DNA from: an uncultured Oscillibacter sp.
GTDB lineage: Bacteria; Bacillota; Clostridia; Oscillospirales; Oscillospiraceae
Direction of reading: 5' to 3'
DNA: 64,000 nt
NCBI GenBank assembly: GCA_950097265.1
Contig: CATNDJ010000001.1
Coordinates: 25,624 to 89,623, forward strand
The notes under the pieces: generated by a model
Seen by the model: the letters and a program-made list of their open reading frames with translations, nothing else
The model's database searches: none
What the model was told of the DNA's origin: nothing
In this document: positions 16,932-25,250 of the stretch, one piece after another
Layout of the letters: each line of letters begins with the position of its first letter
Numbering within the stretch: position 1 is the stretch's first letter
Position numbers and translations under genes: made by a program

Positions 16932-16971
16932 GCGGGAGCATGAAAAAAGACGCCCATCGGCGTCCTCCCGC
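16932..16971 (-). terminator. First leader hairpin before the secretion operon
   Basis: An inner stem GACGCC/GGCGTC with a 4-base loop is followed by six T on the minus strand. An outer pair GCGGGAG/CTCCCGC encloses both the stem and the T-run, so two alternative structures are possible. It lies downstream of the promoter at 17010 to 17038. Confidence 0.7.
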
Positions 16972-17009
16972 TGTCGTTTTCACTTTTGATTACAGTTTTG
17001 AGCATACTT

Positions 17010-17038
17010 AGTCTAACATATATAGATTCCCGTGTCAA
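17010..17038 (-). promoter_or_regulatory. Promoter of the type IV secretion operon
   Basis: TTGACA, 17-base spacer, TAGACT on the minus strand. The predicted start is about 140 bases upstream of the VirB2-like gene, so the transcript carries both leader hairpins. It lies just downstream of the ArpU-like gene. Confidence 0.75.
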
Positions 17039-17100
17039 TTCCAAAGCCGTCCCAATTTCGTCCTAAAACTGTCCCAATTTTGTACCACGGACAGGCAAAA

Positions 17101-17634
17101 TCAAATTTCCGCCTCCATATCAGGGAAAAAGTCGGCCAGCAGCGTCATACAGTCCTTGGAGGAATAGCCCCAGAGAATGGAACTCAGGGCCGCTACCGCC
17201 TGCTCCCGCTTCCGGTAATAGGTTGTCCGGCCTATGTCCCGGATATGCGGACGGAGCTGTTCGATGATCTCATTCACGTTGTCCAGCTGCTGCGGGGACA
17301 GGAAGGTATAGTACAGAAGCCAGTAGTAGGTCTCGCCGCTCTTGTGCCGGGTGCGGAGGATGTCCACCGCATTGTTGAGCAGCTTGAGCATCTGGTTACT
17401 GCGCTCAATGCACCGGGCATGGCTCTCGATCTTCGTGCCGCCCAAGTCGGCCCCAGCCAGATAGGCGGACTCCAGGAAGTCCTCAATGGTGCTGCCGAAC
17501 TCGATCTCAAACTCCTTTTTCACCTGCTGGACGGACAGCTCCATGCTCCAGACCACATCCCGGTACTTTTTCAGTAGCCGCCAGGTGTCGTGGTAACGGG
17601 AATCCTCCGGCTTTTTCGCGTGTTTATTTGCCAT
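17101..17634 (-). CDS. ArpU-like putative transcription regulator of the ICE
   Basis: 177 residues from the ATG at 17634; a TTG at 17646 is too close to the AGGAGG to be the start. Helical and soluble. The C-terminal segment IRDIGRTTYYRKREQAVAAL looks like a sigma-region-4-type helix-turn-helix, similar in style to ArpU phage late-gene regulators, but the match is weak. It lies immediately upstream of the secretion-operon promoter and its two hairpins, so control of that operon, including by antitermination, is a reasonable inference. Confidence 0.6.
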   Translation of the reverse strand: MANKHAKKPEDSRYHDTWRLLKKYRDVVWSMELSVQQVKKEFEIEFGSTIEDFLESAYLAGADLGGTKIESHARCIERSNQMLKLLNNAVDILRTRHKSGETYYWLLYYTFLSPQQLDNVNEIIEQLRPHIRDIGRTTYYRKREQAVAALSSILWGYSSKDCMTLLADFFPDMEAEI

Positions 17635-17646
17635 TTTTAGGTTCAA

Positions 17647-17882
17647 CCTCCTAAATTATTGTAGTCGTTTTACCGCATATAACTATTTATGAGATCCACA
17701 CTCGCAGACCATTACTAATTGTCGGCCCGAATAACTACCAGATACTAGATGTTTCCAACTCAATTCGGGTGGGCTTCCACTCACTGCCTACCATTTCGTC
17801 GTTGCAAAGTCCACTCAACTGCGAAAACTGCGTTCACCCTCTTCCTCTCCCTGCAAAATCATCCGATTTTATAGGGTTCCCA
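17647..17882 (-). other. 236-bp intergenic stretch of the ICE with possible RNA structure
   Basis: No gene of useful size. It holds a 7-bp inverted repeat CCCGAAT/ATTCGGG (17726-17732 and 17763-17769). A 19-codon ORF at 17735-17794 (minus) begins MVGSEWKPTRIELE. A TACAAT at 17656-17661 is too close to the next RBS to serve as its -10 box. I see no confident promoter. Confidence 0.4.
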
Positions 17883-18779
17883 TTATCTCTCCGCCATATC
17901 GTGGGCAACGAGGGCAGTATAGTAGCTTCCTATGGTGTTGGGGGCATTGAACAGCACCGCCAGCAGGTATTTCTTGATGTTGCGAATTTTCGTGGTGTTC
18001 TCCCGCATACAGTCCATGACGAACTCAATATGGTTGCTGTTTAGTTTCAGCAACTTGGCTTTTACCAGTTCGGCTGGGTAATCGTCACCGGCCACCCGGA
18101 TTGTCTTTCGGGCTGTGCAAACAGTTTCCACCAGCAGCTCCACAATGCCGTCCAATTCCTCCAGGTCAATCTGCGAGTAGCGCAGGAGATGGTCGTACTC
18201 AATATTCTTCTTGATGATGTCCCGAAAAATCTCAACAGCGCTCTGCGTAGCCGCTTCTGTCCCTTTCCTTTCTGGCGGCGAAGCCGCAACAGCCCCAGCC
18301 GTTTCAGCGGGAGGGTGTGAAAGGGAGGGAAAGGAATGGGTACTTGATCGGTCAGTAATAGCTTGGTCTTTAGTTACTCTATCTTTATTTAGTTGCGTTG
18401 GATTTACCGTTGCCGGTTTTACCGTTGCCGGGTTTTCCGTTGTCGGGTTTTCCGACAACGGTTTATCCGACGACGGCGACAAAAAAACAGGATGTTCGTG
18501 GATGATGTACTCGTTGCTGCTGAACTTGCCGCCCTTGTCCGTGGTCTGGTGGCGCTCGATGTACCCGGCCCGCTCCAACTCATTGACGGCGGAACGAATG
18601 GCGTCTTTGCTCTCCCGGTTGATGTAGCACAGGCCGGACAGGGTATAGTCCCAATCCTCCGGAAGAGACAACATTTGTGATAATAGGCCCTTGGCTTTCA
18701 GAGACAGAGATTTGTCCCGCAGATGGAAATTTGCCATCACGGTATAGTCCTTGTTTTTCTCCACGCGGAATACCGGCAT
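17883..18779 (-). CDS. Replication-initiator-like protein (HTH + DUF6017-like domain)
   Basis: 298 residues from the ATG at 18779 (AAAGGAG upstream); an upstream extension is rejected because MPVFRVEKN is the usual beginning in related ICE proteins as I remember them. Residues 1 to 95 form a winged helix (SLKAKGLLSQMLSLPEDW, then NRESKDAIRSAVNELERAGY). A low-complexity linker with five 5-residue repeats follows. The C-terminal 100 residues (KNIEYDHLLRYSQIDLEELD... then ARKTIRVAGDDYPAELVKAK) match my memory of DUF6017. Such proteins are usually annotated as replication initiators or HTH proteins of Tn1549-like elements. It is the first complete gene from the ICE right end. Confidence 0.8.
   Translation of the reverse strand: MPVFRVEKNKDYTVMANFHLRDKSLSLKAKGLLSQMLSLPEDWDYTLSGLCYINRESKDAIRSAVNELERAGYIERHQTTDKGGKFSSNEYIIHEHPVFLSPSSDKPLSENPTTENPATVKPATVNPTQLNKDRVTKDQAITDRSSTHSFPSLSHPPAETAGAVAASPPERKGTEAATQSAVEIFRDIIKKNIEYDHLLRYSQIDLEELDGIVELLVETVCTARKTIRVAGDDYPAELVKAKLLKLNSNHIEFVMDCMRENTTKIRNIKKYLLAVLFNAPNTIGSYYTALVAHDMAER
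18393..18467. repeat. Five 15-bp tandem repeats in the Rep-like gene linker
   Basis: Units at 18393, 18408, 18423, 18438 and 18453, in frame, encoding (S/T/D)x(N/K)Px-type pentads. The fourth and fifth units also form a 10-bp inverted repeat (CCGTTGTCGG/CCGACAACGG at 18437-18461). Confidence 0.85.
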
Positions 18780-18807
18780 GACGCTCCGCTCCTTTCGATA
18801 TGTAGGC

Positions 18808-18843
18808 AAGAAAAGAGCCGCAGATGTTCAAAATCTGCGGCTC
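18808..18843 (-). terminator. Terminator at the ICE right end, before the Rep-like gene
   Basis: A perfect 11-bp stem (GAGCCGCAGAT/ATCTGCGGCTC) with a 7-base loop is followed on the minus strand by TTTTCTT. It would stop transcription coming from rlmD or the split ORF before the Rep-like gene. No clear promoter for the Rep-like gene is seen after it. Confidence 0.8.
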
Positions 18844-18862
18844 CTATGTGCCAGTGTTCTAT

Positions 18863-19024
18863 TCAATTCTTTGTGTTCCCACACTCCACATCAATCACGA
18901 TAGAAACGGTGATGTACTTCTCAATTCGCTTATTTCGGATTTTATCACCCTCTGTGTCAAAAACCACATGAGGCGCAAAGCATTGGAAACACAGGATTTC
19001 TACGAGTTTTCTTTTTGTAGTAAT
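18863..19024 (-). pseudogene. 3' part of an ORF cut by the ICE-chromosome junction
   Basis: An open frame ends at a TGA at 18863 and encodes about 53 residues that read like real protein (KLVEILCFQCFAPHVV, then KIRNKRIEKYITVSIVIDVE). It has no ATG, GTG or TTG within the ICE side and runs across the junction into rlmD in another frame. The likely explanation is that its 5' part lies at the other ICE end and the gene is whole only in the excised circle. The protein family is not recognised. Confidence 0.5.
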
Positions 19025-20370
19025 ATTATCGTCTCCACGTGCCTCGTCCCTGGGAACATATCCACCGCCGCCGCCCGCAGGGCCCGGTAGCCCCGCTCCG
19101 CGAACAGCTTTACGTCCCGTCCCAGGGTCCCCGGGTCGCAGGACACGTACACGATGCGCTCCGGCCCCATGGCCGCCGCCGAGGCCACGACCTCCGGGCT
19201 GAGCCCCTTTCGGGGCGGGTCCACCGTAATGACGTCCGGCCGCAAGCCCTGAGCCTCCAGCATAGCCGCCGTGTCCGCCGCGTCTCCGCAGAAGAACTCC
19301 GCGTTTTTCACGCCGTTCCGCGCCGCGTTTTCCTCCGCGTCCCGGATGGCGGCGGGGACGATCTCCGCGCCGATGACCCGCCTGGCCCGGCCCGCCAGGC
19401 ACAGCGTAATGGTCCCCGCGCCGCAGTAAAGGTCCAGGGCCGTCTCCTCCCCCGTCAGGGCGGCGAACTCCAGGGCCTTGCCGTAGAGAACCTCCGCCTG
19501 GTCCCGGTTCACCTGGTAGAAGGAGGGAACCGACAGCTTGAACTCCAATCCGCAGAGGGTGTCCATCAAGAAATCCTGCCCCCAGAGGGTCCGGTAGCGG
19601 TCCCCCAGGATGACATTACCCTTTTTCGTGTTCACATTCAGCACCACGCCCAGGGTCTTTGGCGCGGCGGCCAGGACCAGGGCGGCCAGCTCCGCCTCCC
19701 GGGGGACCTTCCGTCCGTTGACGACGACGCAGCAGAGGCTCTCTCCCCGGCGGTTGGTCCGCACGTAGACATGGCGGATCAGCCCCCGGCCTGTGGCTTC
19801 GTCATAGGCCGGGACCTGATAGCGCCTCATCCAGCTCCCCACGGCCCGGGCCGTCCGGTCGCAGACCTCCGGCTGGAGCAGGCAGCGCTCCACCGGCACC
19901 ACCCGGTGAGTCCGGGCCTGAAAAAAGCCGATCTCTCCCCCGGGGCCCACTGGGTACTGGCACTTGTTGCGGTAGTGGTCCGGGTTCCTGGCCCCCAGGA
20001 TTTCCTCCACCCGGACGCCGGAACCCCCGATGCGGGTCAGGGCGTCCTGGACCCGCTGCCGCTTGGCCCAGAGCTCCTCCGCGTAGGAGAGGTGGCGGAA
20101 GTCACAGCCGCCGCATTTCCCGTAGTAAGGGCAGTCCGGGGCCGCCCGCTCCGGAGAGGGCGTGTGAATCTCCACAATCTCCCCCAGGGCGTGGGTCTTC
20201 ATCACCCGGGTGATTTTCAGGTCGATCCGCTCCCCCCGGACGGCCCGGGGCACGAAGACCACGGCGCCGTCCAGACGGACGACGCCATAGCCCTCGCTGG
20301 AATAGCCCTCTACCAGGGCGGTGTGGACCTGGCCGTTTTTCAAGTATTCCAAGGCGTTTACGACTCCCAC
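19000..20370 (-). CDS. rlmD: 23S rRNA (uracil-C5)-methyltransferase, RlmD/RumA family
   Basis: 456 residues. An N-terminal TRAM domain (to about residue 65) is followed by Fe-S cluster cysteines Cys80, Cys86 and Cys89 (CPYYGKCGGC) plus a later Cys. The SAM motif is DLYCGAGTITL and the catalytic Cys sits in YVSCDPGTLGRD. The enzyme uses SAM to make 5-methyluridine in 23S rRNA; the exact position (1939 or 747) is not proven in Firmicutes paralogues. The GTG start at 20370 overlaps the upstream nuclease gene by 13 bases; a TTG a little downstream (giving EYLKNGQ) is an alternative. The final codons appear to come from the integrated ICE. Confidence 0.93.
   Translation of the reverse strand: MGVVNALEYLKNGQVHTALVEGYSSEGYGVVRLDGAVVFVPRAVRGERIDLKITRVMKTHALGEIVEIHTPSPERAAPDCPYYGKCGGCDFRHLSYAEELWAKRQRVQDALTRIGGSGVRVEEILGARNPDHYRNKCQYPVGPGGEIGFFQARTHRVVPVERCLLQPEVCDRTARAVGSWMRRYQVPAYDEATGRGLIRHVYVRTNRRGESLCCVVVNGRKVPREAELAALVLAAAPKTLGVVLNVNTKKGNVILGDRYRTLWGQDFLMDTLCGLEFKLSVPSFYQVNRDQAEVLYGKALEFAALTGEETALDLYCGAGTITLCLAGRARRVIGAEIVPAAIRDAEENAARNGVKNAEFFCGDAADTAAMLEAQGLRPDVITVDPPRKGLSPEVVASAAAMGPERIVYVSCDPGTLGRDVKLFAERGYRALRAAAVDMFPGTRHVETIILLQKENS
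19003..19038. other. Probable ICE attachment-site junction in the 3' end of rlmD
   Basis: The last ten sense codons of rlmD include ATA, ATA, TTA, CTA, CAA and AAA, unlike the GC-rich codons before them. The composition shift falls at about 19030, right after the codons for HVET. This fits replacement of the gene's 3' end by element DNA during site-specific integration. The exact core sequence cannot be set without the other end. Confidence 0.55.
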
Positions 20371-21959
20371 TTCTCAAGCAGCTGCCGCAGATCCGCCGCG
20401 TACTTGGCCAGGGACTTGTTGTCCCGGCCCTTGCTGCGCTTGATGAACTCGGTGAGCATGTTGCCCACGGACGCCAGGCGCTCGTAAGCCGGGGCGCTCT
20501 TGGAGCCGCTGGCCACCTTGACCTTCCGCTCGGGCAGGTAGCCCCGCTCCAGGATAACGCCCGCCGCCAGATCGTAAACCTCCGTATACTGGGGGGCATG
20601 GGCGGAAATGCCCATGTTCTCCAGGGTCTGGGCGAAGTGGGGGGCCACCTCCCGGTCCCCGTGGACCACGAAGACGTGCTGGGGCTTGGGGTTCTGGAAA
20701 CCGGAAATCCACTTCAGCAGGTGGTCCCGGTCCGCGTGGGAGCTGAGGCCCGTGAAGTTCTCCAAACGGGCCCGGACGGTGATTTCCTCGCCGAAGAGCT
20801 TCACGCTCTCGGCCCCCTCCAGGAGCTGGCGGCCCAGGGTGCCCTCCCCTTGGAAGCCCACGAAGAGGACGGTGCATTCCGGCCGCCAGAGGTTGTGCTT
20901 CAGATGGTGCCGGATGCGGCCCGCGTCGCACATGCCGGAGGCGGAGATGATGACTTTCGGGGTCCGGTCCTCGTTGAGGGCCTTGGACTCCTCGCTGGAC
21001 TCCGTAGCGTGGAGGTTGGGGAAGCGGAACATGTTCTTGCCCTTGCGCACCAGCCAGACCGCGTCGTGATCCATATAGCCCCGCAGGTCCCCGTCGAAGA
21101 TGGACGTGGCCTTCTTCGCCAGGGGAGAGTCGATGTACACCGGGAAGTCCGGGCAGGAGTTCACCATGTGCTGCTCCTTGATTTCCCGGATGAAGTAGAG
21201 AAGCTCCTGGGTCCGGCCCACGGCGAAGGAGGGGATGATGACGTTGCCCCCCCGGGCCATGGTCTCGTCGATGATGCGGGCCAGCTCGTCGGTGTAGCCC
21301 CAGCTCTCCGGGTGGTTCCGGTCGCCGTAGGTGGACTCCATCACCACGTAATCCGCCCCGGCCAGCTGCACCGGGTCCCGGATGACGGGCTGGTTGATGT
21401 TGCCGATGTCCCCGGAGAAGACAATGCTCTTTTTCACCCCGTTCTCCCGCAGGTCCATGGCCACGAAGGCAGAACCCAGCAGATGCCCCGCGTCGGTGAA
21501 CTCGATATCCACCCCCTCGCAGAGGTTGATGAGCTCCCCGTACTCGCAGACGACCAGAAATTCCTTGACCCGCTCCGCGTCCGCCACGGTGTAGAGGGGC
21601 TCGGTCCGGGGAGCGCCGGAGCGCTCGCCCTTGCGGTTCTTCCACTCCGCGTCCTGCTCCTGGATGTGGGCGGAGTCCAGCAGCATAATCTCCAGCAGCT
21701 GGGCGGTCAGGCGGGTGGTGAGGATACGGCCCTGGAAGCCCTGCTTGATGAGCATGGGAATCCGGCCGGAGTGGTCGATGTGGGCGTGGGTCACCAGCAC
21801 GTAGTCAATGGTATTGGCGGCGAAGGGAAATTCGCCGTTGGAAACCTCGTCCCGGCCCTGCTGCAGGCCGCAGTCGACGAGAATGCGCGTACCGTTGATC
21901 TCCAGACAGTGGCAACTTCCGGTGACGCATTGGTCAGCGCCGTAAAAGCTGAGCTTCAT
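20358..21959 (-). CDS. MBL-fold beta-CASP ribonuclease-like protein
   Basis: 533 residues. The metallo-beta-lactamase core shows THAHIDHSG (two-zinc site), DAGHLLGSA and SGDIGN. The beta-CASP part holds VMESTYGDRNHP, IIPSFAVGRTQE and VIISASGMCDAGRIRHHL, and then HGDRE. This is the CPSF73/Ysh1-like branch of RNA-processing nucleases, shared with archaea, rather than classical RNase J. The C-terminal 60 residues are basic and helical and could bind RNA. It is promoter-proximal in a two-gene operon with rlmD, suggesting a shared role in RNA metabolism. Its own substrate is unknown. Confidence 0.9.
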   Translation of the reverse strand: MKLSFYGADQCVTGSCHCLEINGTRILVDCGLQQGRDEVSNGEFPFAANTIDYVLVTHAHIDHSGRIPMLIKQGFQGRILTTRLTAQLLEIMLLDSAHIQEQDAEWKNRKGERSGAPRTEPLYTVADAERVKEFLVVCEYGELINLCEGVDIEFTDAGHLLGSAFVAMDLRENGVKKSIVFSGDIGNINQPVIRDPVQLAGADYVVMESTYGDRNHPESWGYTDELARIIDETMARGGNVIIPSFAVGRTQELLYFIREIKEQHMVNSCPDFPVYIDSPLAKKATSIFDGDLRGYMDHDAVWLVRKGKNMFRFPNLHATESSEESKALNEDRTPKVIISASGMCDAGRIRHHLKHNLWRPECTVLFVGFQGEGTLGRQLLEGAESVKLFGEEITVRARLENFTGLSSHADRDHLLKWISGFQNPKPQHVFVVHGDREVAPHFAQTLENMGISAHAPQYTEVYDLAAGVILERGYLPERKVKVASGSKSAPAYERLASVGNMLTEFIKRSKGRDNKSLAKYAADLRQLLEKWES

Positions 21960-21990
21960 ATGGGGCCCTCCTTATCTCTTAGTACAAATC

Positions 21991-22019
21991 ATTGTAACAC
22001 ATTTTGACGGAATATACAA
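21991..22019 (-). promoter_or_regulatory. Promoter for the beta-CASP nuclease-rlmD operon
   Basis: TTGTAT, 17-base spacer, TACAAT on the minus strand, with the start about 25 bases before the nuclease ATG. From 22020 to 22223 I see no gene and no confident secA promoter; a TTGCAT at 22119 lacks a good -10 at 17 bases. Confidence 0.7.
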
Positions 22020-22223
22020 GGAACAATCCGATGATTTTGCCCAGTTTAGAGAAAATGTCCAGGCCGTCCGGAGGGCACCCTTTTTTTGTGAATTTTTTTC
22101 GGGAGCCCCCAATTTCCTTTGCATTCCAGGGAAAACTGTGGTAAGCTATGCTTGTTTTATTATGAAAACTTTTATGCCGTCTTCTTGGGCGGCGGAACAA
22201 TAGAAAGGAAGTTTCAAACAATC

Positions 22224-24974
22224 ATGGGTCTGATTCAGAAGATTTTTGGCGACTACAGTTCCCGGGAGCTGAAGTCCATTACCCCTATCGCAGACAAAAT
22301 TGAGGCCATGGCCGACGAGTACAAAGCCATGAGCGACGCCCAGCTTCAGGCGAAAACCCAGGAGTTCAAGGACCGCCTTCAAAACGGCGAGACCCTGGAC
22401 GACATCCTGCCCGAGGCCTTCGCAACCGTCCGGGAGGCGTCGGACCGGGTGCTGGGCCTCCGGCCCTACCGGGTGCAGCTGGTGGGCGGTATCGTGCTCC
22501 ACCAGGGGCGCATCGCCGAGATGAAGACCGGTGAGGGCAAGACCCTGGTGGCCACCCTGCCCGCCTACCTCAACGCCCTGGCGGGAAAGGGCGTCCACAT
22601 CGTCACGGTCAACGACTACCTGGCCAAGCGCGACTCCGAGTGGATGGGCAAGGTCCACCGCTTCCTGGGGCTCAAGGTGGGCCTCATCGTCCACGGCCTG
22701 ACCTCCAAGCAGCGCCAGGAGGCTTACGCCGCCGACATCACCTATGGAACCAACAATGAAATGGGCTTTGACTACCTCCGGGACAACATGTGCATCTACT
22801 CCCAGGAGCTGGTCCAGCGGGGACACTCCTTCGCCATCGTGGACGAGGTGGACTCCATCCTGATCGACGAGGCCCGGACCCCCCTCATCATCTCCGGCCA
22901 GGGCGAGAAGTCCACCCAGATGTACGACCTGACGGAAATGTTTGTCTCCAGGCTCAAAAAGCAGGTGGTGGTCCAGGTGGACAACAAGGAAGAAGAAGCC
23001 GCGGACATCGACGCGGACTACGTGGTGGACGAAAAGGCCAAAACGGCCACCCTCACCGCCCGGGGCATCGCCAAGGCGGAGGAGTATTTCCACGTGGAAA
23101 ACCTCTCCGACCCCTCCAACTCCACGGTAAGCCACCACATCAACCAGGCCCTGAAGGCCCACGGCACCATGAAACGGGACATCGACTACGTGGTAAAAGA
23201 CGGGGAAGTTATCATCGTGGACGAGTTCACCGGCCGTCTGATGTTCGGCCGCCGGTACTCCAACGGGCTCCACCAGGCCATCGAGGCCAAGGAGCACGTA
23301 AACGTCAACAGCGAAAACCGGACCCTGGCCACCATCACCTTCCAGAACTACTTCCGGCTCTACGACAAGCTCTCCGGCATGACCGGCACGGCCATGACGG
23401 AGCAGGAGGAATTCGGGACCATCTACAACCTGGACATCATCGAAATCCCCACCAACCGGCCCAACCAGCGGGACGACCACCACGACGTGGTCTACAAGAC
23501 CGAGGCCGGGAAGTTCCGGGCCGTCATCTCCCAAATCAAGGAGTGCCACGAAAAGGGCCAGCCCGTCCTGGTGGGCACAGTGTCCATCGAGAAGAACGAG
23601 CTTTTGAGCAAACTCCTGGCCCGGGAGGGCATCAAGCACAACCTGCTGAACGCCAAGAACCACGAAAAGGAAGCGGAAATCGTGGCCCAGGCGGGCAAGC
23701 TGGGGGCCGTCACCGTGGCCACCAATATGGCGGGCCGCGGCACCGATATCATGCTGGGGGGCAACGCCGAGTACCTGGCCCGGGCGGACCTGACCAAGGC
23801 GGGCTACTCCGAGGAGGTCATCGTGGACGCCACGGGCTACGCCGACACGAGCGACCAGGAAATCCTGGAAGCCCGGAAGCTCTTTGCCGAAAAATTAGCC
23901 CAGCACAAAGCGGAAATTGCCGACGAGGCGGACCGGGTCCGGGAGGCCGGGGGATTGTTCATCATCGGCACGGAGCGTCACGAGTCCCGCCGGATTGACA
24001 ACCAGCTCAGAGGCCGGGCGGGCCGCCAGGGAGACCCCGGCGAAACCCGGTTTTACATCTCCCTGGAGGACGACCTGATGCGTCTTTTCGGCGGGGACCG
24101 GATCACCAACATGATGGAGCGGTTTGACCTGGATGAGGACACGCCCATCGAAAACAAAATGCTGACGAAAGCCATTGAAAACGCCCAGACCACCGTGGAG
24201 TCCCGGAACTTCCAGTCCCGGAAGTCCGTGCTGGAATATGACGACGTTATGAACAAGCAGCGGGAGCTGATTTACAGCCAGCGCCGCCAGGTTCTGGACG
24301 GCATGGACATCAAAGACACGGTGCTGAACATGATGCACACCTCTATCGGGAACCACGTCAGCCTGGCCTTCGGCGAAAAGCAGCATTTGGACGCCGCCGG
24401 ATACCGGGAGATGCTCCGGGGACTGGAGGGCATGTACTTCGCCAAAGGCGCGGTGAGCATCCCCGAGGCCGAGGTGTCCCATAAGAGCCAGGAGGACTTT
24501 GACGAGGCCTTCATCGCCGCCGCCCAGAGCTTCTACGAGAACAAGGAGGCGGAAATTACCAGCCCCATCATGCGGGAGCTGGAACGGGTCGTCATGCTCC
24601 GGGTCGTCGACGAGTACTGGATGGACCACATCGACGCCATGGACGACCTGAAACAGGGTATCCGGCTCCAGTCTTACGGCAATAACAACCCGGTAGACGT
24701 GTACAAGCGGGAGTCCCTGGACATGTTCGAGGAGATGATCGCCGCCATCCAGGACGAGACCGTCCGGCGGCTGTACTCCGTGCGGCTGAAGAAGGATGAG
24801 GAGGTCAAGCGGGAGCGGGTGGCCAAGGGCATGGTGGAAAACGTCGGCGGCGACGGCACCAAGCCGAAAAAGCAGCCCCTCAAGGTTGTGAAAATCGGGC
24901 GGAACGACCCCTGCCCCTGCGGCAGCGGGCTGAAGTGGAAAAAATGTACCTGCCCGGAGTATCACCAGAATTAA
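22224..24974 (+). CDS. secA: Preprotein translocase ATPase SecA
   Basis: 916 residues from the ATG at 22224, which gives the family-typical [10 protein letters not shown]; an in-frame upstream extension is rejected. Walker A KTGEGKT is at 101-107, Walker B sits in [20 protein letters not shown], and the second ATPase half has NMAGRGTDI and [20 protein letters not shown]. The C-terminus carries a SecB/zinc-binding motif ([11 protein letters not shown]...KC). SecA drives Sec-dependent export at the membrane and would serve the many signal-peptide proteins in this window. An RBS (AAAGGAAG) lies 12 bases upstream. Confidence 0.97.
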   Translation: MGLIQKIFGDYSSRELKSITPIADKIEAMADEYKAMSDAQLQAKTQEFKDRLQNGETLDDILPEAFATVREASDRVLGLRPYRVQLVGGIVLHQGRIAEMKTGEGKTLVATLPAYLNALAGKGVHIVTVNDYLAKRDSEWMGKVHRFLGLKVGLIVHGLTSKQRQEAYAADITYGTNNEMGFDYLRDNMCIYSQELVQRGHSFAIVDEVDSILIDEARTPLIISGQGEKSTQMYDLTEMFVSRLKKQVVVQVDNKEEEAADIDADYVVDEKAKTATLTARGIAKAEEYFHVENLSDPSNSTVSHHINQALKAHGTMKRDIDYVVKDGEVIIVDEFTGRLMFGRRYSNGLHQAIEAKEHVNVNSENRTLATITFQNYFRLYDKLSGMTGTAMTEQEEFGTIYNLDIIEIPTNRPNQRDDHHDVVYKTEAGKFRAVISQIKECHEKGQPVLVGTVSIEKNELLSKLLAREGIKHNLLNAKNHEKEAEIVAQAGKLGAVTVATNMAGRGTDIMLGGNAEYLARADLTKAGYSEEVIVDATGYADTSDQEILEARKLFAEKLAQHKAEIADEADRVREAGGLFIIGTERHESRRIDNQLRGRAGRQGDPGETRFYISLEDDLMRLFGGDRITNMMERFDLDEDTPIENKMLTKAIENAQTTVESRNFQSRKSVLEYDDVMNKQRELIYSQRRQVLDGMDIKDTVLNMMHTSIGNHVSLAFGEKQHLDAAGYREMLRGLEGMYFAKGAVSIPEAEVSHKSQEDFDEAFIAAAQSFYENKEAEITSPIMRELERVVMLRVVDEYWMDHIDAMDDLKQGIRLQSYGNNNPVDVYKRESLDMFEEMIAAIQDETVRRLYSVRLKKDEEVKRERVAKGMVENVGGDGTKPKKQPLKVVKIGRNDPCPCGSGLKWKKCTCPEYHQN

Positions 24975-24983
24975 GGAGGGCAA

Positions 24984-25250
24984 ATGGATAAGAAGGATGA
25001 CAGTGTTCTTTTCCTGCTCCAGGATATCAAAGAACTCGTGTTTGGCATTGCGTTGATCCTGTTGGGCGGAATCTTGCTGTATGCTTCCATTCTGGACAGC
25101 GGCGCGGTTGAGCTGTTTGCGCTTCTGGGCCTCCCGGTGCTGGCCTATGGCGTGTTCCACATCTGGAACGGCTGGACGAACCATAAGCCGGTTGAGAAAA
25201 ACGGCGAAGGCCAAAAGAAAGAAGAACAGGGAGGCCCCCATGCCCTTTGA
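24984..25250 (+). CDS. Small two-helix membrane protein, unknown
   Basis: 88 residues. Two hydrophobic helices (about 18-35 and 41-60) are separated by a short loop, followed by a charged, Lys/Glu/Gln-rich tail. It starts 9 bases after secA with AAGGAGGG as RBS, and its last 11 bases overlap the pgeF start, so it is probably co-transcribed with both. I recognise no family. Confidence 0.7.
   Translation: MDKKDDSVLFLLQDIKELVFGIALILLGGILLYASILDSGAVELFALLGLPVLAYGVFHIWNGWTNHKPVEKNGEGQKKEEQGGPHAL

Larger units (their letters stand above)
1..19030 (-). mobile_element. Integrative conjugative element (Tn1549-like gene content), one end only
   Basis: About 19 kb of co-directional minus-strand genes encode a Gram-positive type IV secretion system (VirB2-, VirB6-, VirB4- and VirD4-like proteins), a replication-initiator-like protein and a surface-protein cassette (sortase, CAP protein, thioester/Cna-B adhesin). 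The right end abuts the 3' end of rlmD, where base composition shifts from GC-rich to AT-rich at about 19030. No relaxase, integrase or serine recombinase is visible, so they are expected beyond the left edge. The family label comes from gene content and order; the element type and its other end are inference. Confidence 0.85.

Noticed and set aside
17656..17661. TACAAT as the -10 box for the ArpU-like gene
   Set aside because: The RBS AGGAGG lies only five bases downstream, so a transcript starting there could not include it; the -35 region is also poor.
17735..17794. 19-codon ORF beginning MVGSEWKP as a gene
   Set aside because: No RBS at proper spacing and too short to support; kept only as part of the intergenic description.
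22119..22223. In-frame N-terminal extension of SecA
   Set aside because: The family start MGLIQKIFG is at 22224 with an RBS; the extension looks like untranslated leader.
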